A program made the translations under genes and the position numbers. A stretch of DNA of 14,570 nucleotides from Planctomycetota bacterium. Lineage in GTDB: Bacteria > Planctomycetota > Brocadiia > JAJRTI01. The stretch spans positions 1 through 14,570 of the forward strand of contig JAJRTI010000485.1 of assembly GCA_024278415.1 (NCBI GenBank). Reading direction: 5' to 3'. A model generated the notes under the pieces. That model was not told where the DNA came from, searched no databases, and was given only the letters and a program-made list of their open reading frames with translations. Below, in pieces: positions 12,381-14,570 of this stretch (position 1 is the stretch's first letter; every line of letters starts with the position of its first letter).

Positions 12381-13757
12381 ATGAGCATCTCACTATCCCA
12401 AACGAATCGCCTGTGTGCGTCACCCCATTCGCCTCCGAGAGTCCACACAGACGAGTGTGCCGCTGACGTCGATCACGTCGACAGCCCCACAGACCGCTCC
12501 GCAACAGCAGCGCCCCTGATCTGCATCGCCGCCGAGACCTTAGAGGCCTGCCAGAGCGAGGGGGGCGTGCTGGACTTGGGGTTCTGCCGCCACGACGACG
12601 GAGACGCATACTCCTCCATCCATGTGACCCACCGGGCTGACACCGTACCCGGCACGGTACGCACACAGGGCACGGCCGACTCCGCTGACGTGCTCCAGAT
12701 CGGCAAGCCAGACGATCGCGTACGGATCATCGCGCGCTGGGACGATCAGGAGAAGAGCTTCCGGGCGCAAGGCTACGTCCACGCGGACGGCGTGTGGCAG
12801 GAGGCGCGCGTGGACCTGGTGCCCGTCCGCGAGGAACTGTACTCCCGAACCCGCGGGCTCATTGAGACCGACGCACTGGCCGGCAAGACCGTGTTCGTTG
12901 CCGGCGCCGGCTCCGGGGGCGCGCCTATCATCCTCGAACTGGCCAAGCAGGGAATTGGCCTGATCCTCATGGACCACGATCGCCTGGAGGTTGCGAACGT
13001 AGTGCGCCACCCGGCCGGGCTGTCGCACGTGGGGCGATACAAGACAAAGGTGTTGGCCGAGATGGTCCGAGACAAGAACCCGTACGCGTCCGTGGCCACG
13101 TGCGAGGATCGGATTGATTGGGACACGCACGACCGGGTCCAGGACTTCGTGCGCCGAAGCGACCTGGTCATCTGCGCGGTCGACGACCACGACGCGCGGG
13201 TCATCCTCAACAAAATCTGTGTGGAGGAGAACAGGACGCTGTTGTTGGCCGGCTGCTTCCGCCGCGCGTACGGCGGGCAAGTTCTGGTCGTCAAGCCGCG
13301 CCGGACTCCCTGCTATCAGTGTTTTGTCCAGATGATGCCGGAGCAGATCCGCGACCAGGAGATCTCCAGCCGCGAGCAGGCCGAGCGCCACGCGTACAGC
13401 GACCGGCCGGTCGCCATCGAGCCGGGCCTGTCGACGGACATCGCGCCCGTGAGCCTGATGACCACGAAGCTGGCCATTCAGATTCTGCTCGAGGGGCAGC
13501 CCACGACGCTGCGGAGCTTGGACGACGACCTCGTGGCTCCCTGGTACCTCTGGCTGAACCGCCGCGAGCCAAGCACGGATTATGCGCAACTGAAGCCAAT
13601 GGGGTTCGAAGTGGACGGGATGCACGTGCTGCGCTGGTACGGCATCGACATCCCTCGCGCGGAGGACTGCCCCTGCTGCGGCGACTTCCTGCGCGTGATG
13701 GCCGAGCGCGAGGGCATCACACTCCCAGCCGGCGCGCCAGGGGAGGCGGGCACATGA
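12381..13757 (+). CDS. E1/ThiF-family activating enzyme (458 aa)
   Basis: Predicted to adenylate the C-terminus of a ubiquitin-like protein and hand it to the E2. Residues 1-160 are an N-terminal region, strand-rich from about 110, without a recognised fold. The Rossmann adenylation domain spans about 165-375: GAGSGG (175-180), Asp198/Asp200 in LMDHDRLE, Asn206 and Arg209 in NVVRH, and Lys221 in GRYKTK, all typical ATP-site residues. CYQC (311-314) and CPCC (430-433) probably bind zinc, as in MoeB and ThiF. The crossover loop, which in many E1 enzymes carries the catalytic Cys, reads AIEPGLSTDIAP (345-356) and has no Cys; Ser351 is the nearest candidate nucleophile. ATG at 12381 follows AAGGAG. 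Its stop overlaps the next gene's start (ATGA). Confidence 0.88.
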   Translation: MSISLSQTNRLCASPHSPPRVHTDECAADVDHVDSPTDRSATAAPLICIAAETLEACQSEGGVLDLGFCRHDDGDAYSSIHVTHRADTVPGTVRTQGTADSADVLQIGKPDDRVRIIARWDDQEKSFRAQGYVHADGVWQEARVDLVPVREELYSRTRGLIETDALAGKTVFVAGAGSGGAPIILELAKQGIGLILMDHDRLEVANVVRHPAGLSHVGRYKTKVLAEMVRDKNPYASVATCEDRIDWDTHDRVQDFVRRSDLVICAVDDHDARVILNKICVEENRTLLLAGCFRRAYGGQVLVVKPRRTPCYQCFVQMMPEQIRDQEISSREQAERHAYSDRPVAIEPGLSTDIAPVSLMTTKLAIQILLEGQPTTLRSLDDDLVAPWYLWLNRREPSTDYAQLKPMGFEVDGMHVLRWYGIDIPRAEDCPCCGDFLRVMAEREGITLPAGAPGEAGT

Positions 13758-14570
13758 GATCGGCCACACAGTACTACCGCGTGGCCGAGATTCCGGACCC
13801 GCACTACCCTCCGTACGTGCTCCAAGCAGGCGGCGACGTGCGCCGCGCCCTGTGGGCTGGCGCGGAGCATCTGTCACGCGTCCTCGCCGGGCTCGATCCG
13901 GGCGCCGCGGCCATGACGATCCGGTTCGTCTATGCGCGAGCAGACGAACGGCCTCGGCAACAGAGCGTTCTGGCCGTCTACGTCATCGTCCAGGCAAGCG
14001 ACGGAGACGCGGCCCGTTGTCTGGCCCACACGCTGGGCGCCGGGCCCTTCTCCCGTTTCTACGCCTTGGCTCCCGTCGACCCACTGCCGTGTCTCCACAA
14101 GGGACTGTGCGCGGCCTGTGACGTAGTGAGACGCCACAAGTTTGTGACGCCGCTGGTCTCCCCGGACCTCAACCCGCACGCCCTGCCGGCGTACCTGGCC
14201 CTGAAGCCCTTCCAGCCCAGAGAGGACAACGACTACCTGCTCCTCGACAGCACGCTGAGCCGCATGGCCGGGCCGGCCGTGATTGAGATCGCGGCCGCGC
14301 CCGCGTGCGTGGAGCAGGAGCTGGCGGAGCACACGCGTTACCTGCGACGCCTGCAGCAGATCAACCGCGCCTGGGATACAGAGGAGTGGGGGGGCGGCAT
14401 GACGCGACGGTACGGCGCCGCCTCAACTGGGACGCCCCAGGCGGCGCCTCTAGAGCCGCTGCGCCACCGGGATCCCTTGGCGGACGACGTATTGCGCGGC
14501 CAGCAGCGCTTCCACGAATCCCTCACCGAGCCGCACCTGCACTTTCACATCCGAGCCTTCGGAGCCACAC
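13754..14570 (+). CDS. Coupled downstream protein, possibly HerA/VirB4-type ATPase N-terminus (3' end outside window)
   Basis: ATG at 13754 overlaps the E1 stop (ATGA) and follows GGGAGG, so it is translationally coupled to the E1 gene. The frame stays open to the end of the window (272 residues visible). It begins MRSATQYYRVAEIPDPHYPP. A zinc-like Cys cluster (CLHKGLCAAC, about 113-122) follows, then a stretch ending in PAVIEIAAAP (about 174-183), a charged helical part, and DPLADDVLRGQQRFHESL with HFHIRAFG near the end. The last pattern resembles the region ahead of the Walker A motif in VirB4/HerA-like ATPases, where paired elements of this kind precede the motor domain. No Walker A is visible yet. 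The call is weak; the coupling to E1 is certain. Confidence 0.5.
   Translation, partial: MRSATQYYRVAEIPDPHYPPYVLQAGGDVRRALWAGAEHLSRVLAGLDPGAAAMTIRFVYARADERPRQQSVLAVYVIVQASDGDAARCLAHTLGAGPFSRFYALAPVDPLPCLHKGLCAACDVVRRHKFVTPLVSPDLNPHALPAYLALKPFQPREDNDYLLLDSTLSRMAGPAVIEIAAAPACVEQELAEHTRYLRRLQQINRAWDTEEWGGGMTRRYGAASTGTPQAAPLEPLRHRDPLADDVLRGQQRFHESLTEPHLHFHIRAFGAT

Noticed and set aside
12540..13877. Long minus-strand open frame (445 codons) opposite the E1 gene
   Set aside because: It mirrors the codon phase of the E1 gene and lacks recognisable domains; the plus-strand E1 is certain.

Overview
The window is GC-rich bacterial DNA with strong Shine-Dalgarno sites. It holds a sigma-54 enhancer-binding protein, a membrane Hanks-type kinase carrying a formylglycine-generating-enzyme-like (FGE-like) domain, and FHA signalling. 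That mix is typical of Planctomycetota, Myxococcota and similar large-genome or uncultured lineages. I cannot fix the phylum from sequence alone. The left third looks like a replication module of a plasmid or integrative element, so the region is probably accessory.

Left part (1-3312). An Orc1/Cdc6-type AAA+ initiator, cut by the window edge, faces a small minus-strand gene. A second small minus-strand gene follows. A gene-poor stretch of about 500 bp (1877-2385) contains six copies of a 12-13 bp iteron; four of them are spaced 21-22 bp apart. It also contains a nested inverted repeat of 91 bp. Beyond it lies a minus-strand replication-relaxation-family protein. The stretch is a good candidate for a replication origin.

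Middle part (3673-9596). A two-gene signalling operon encodes an FHA-GAF-AAA+-Fis enhancer-binding protein and a 1322-residue receptor-like Ser/Thr kinase (kinase, one membrane span, PEGA-like, FGE-like, LamG-like, beta-propeller). The kinase starts at a TTG that overlaps the TGA stop of the regulator gene.

Right part (9597-14570). A 575 bp gap carries a near-consensus -24/-12 (sigma-54) promoter at 9964-9979. A perfect 16 bp palindrome lies about 165 bp upstream of it. Downstream come five co-directional genes: a JAMM/JAB isopeptidase, a UBC-fold E2, a small protein of unknown role, an E1/ThiF activating enzyme, and a coupled gene that runs off the window and resembles the N-terminal region of HerA/VirB4-type ATPases. 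This is a bacterial ubiquitin-like conjugation cassette.

The most attractive reading is one integrated system. The kinase senses something outside the cytoplasm or in the envelope and signals to the FHA regulator. The regulator opens the sigma-54 promoter and turns on the ubiquitin-like cassette. The individual domain calls are well supported; the regulatory link and any role in defence are inference.
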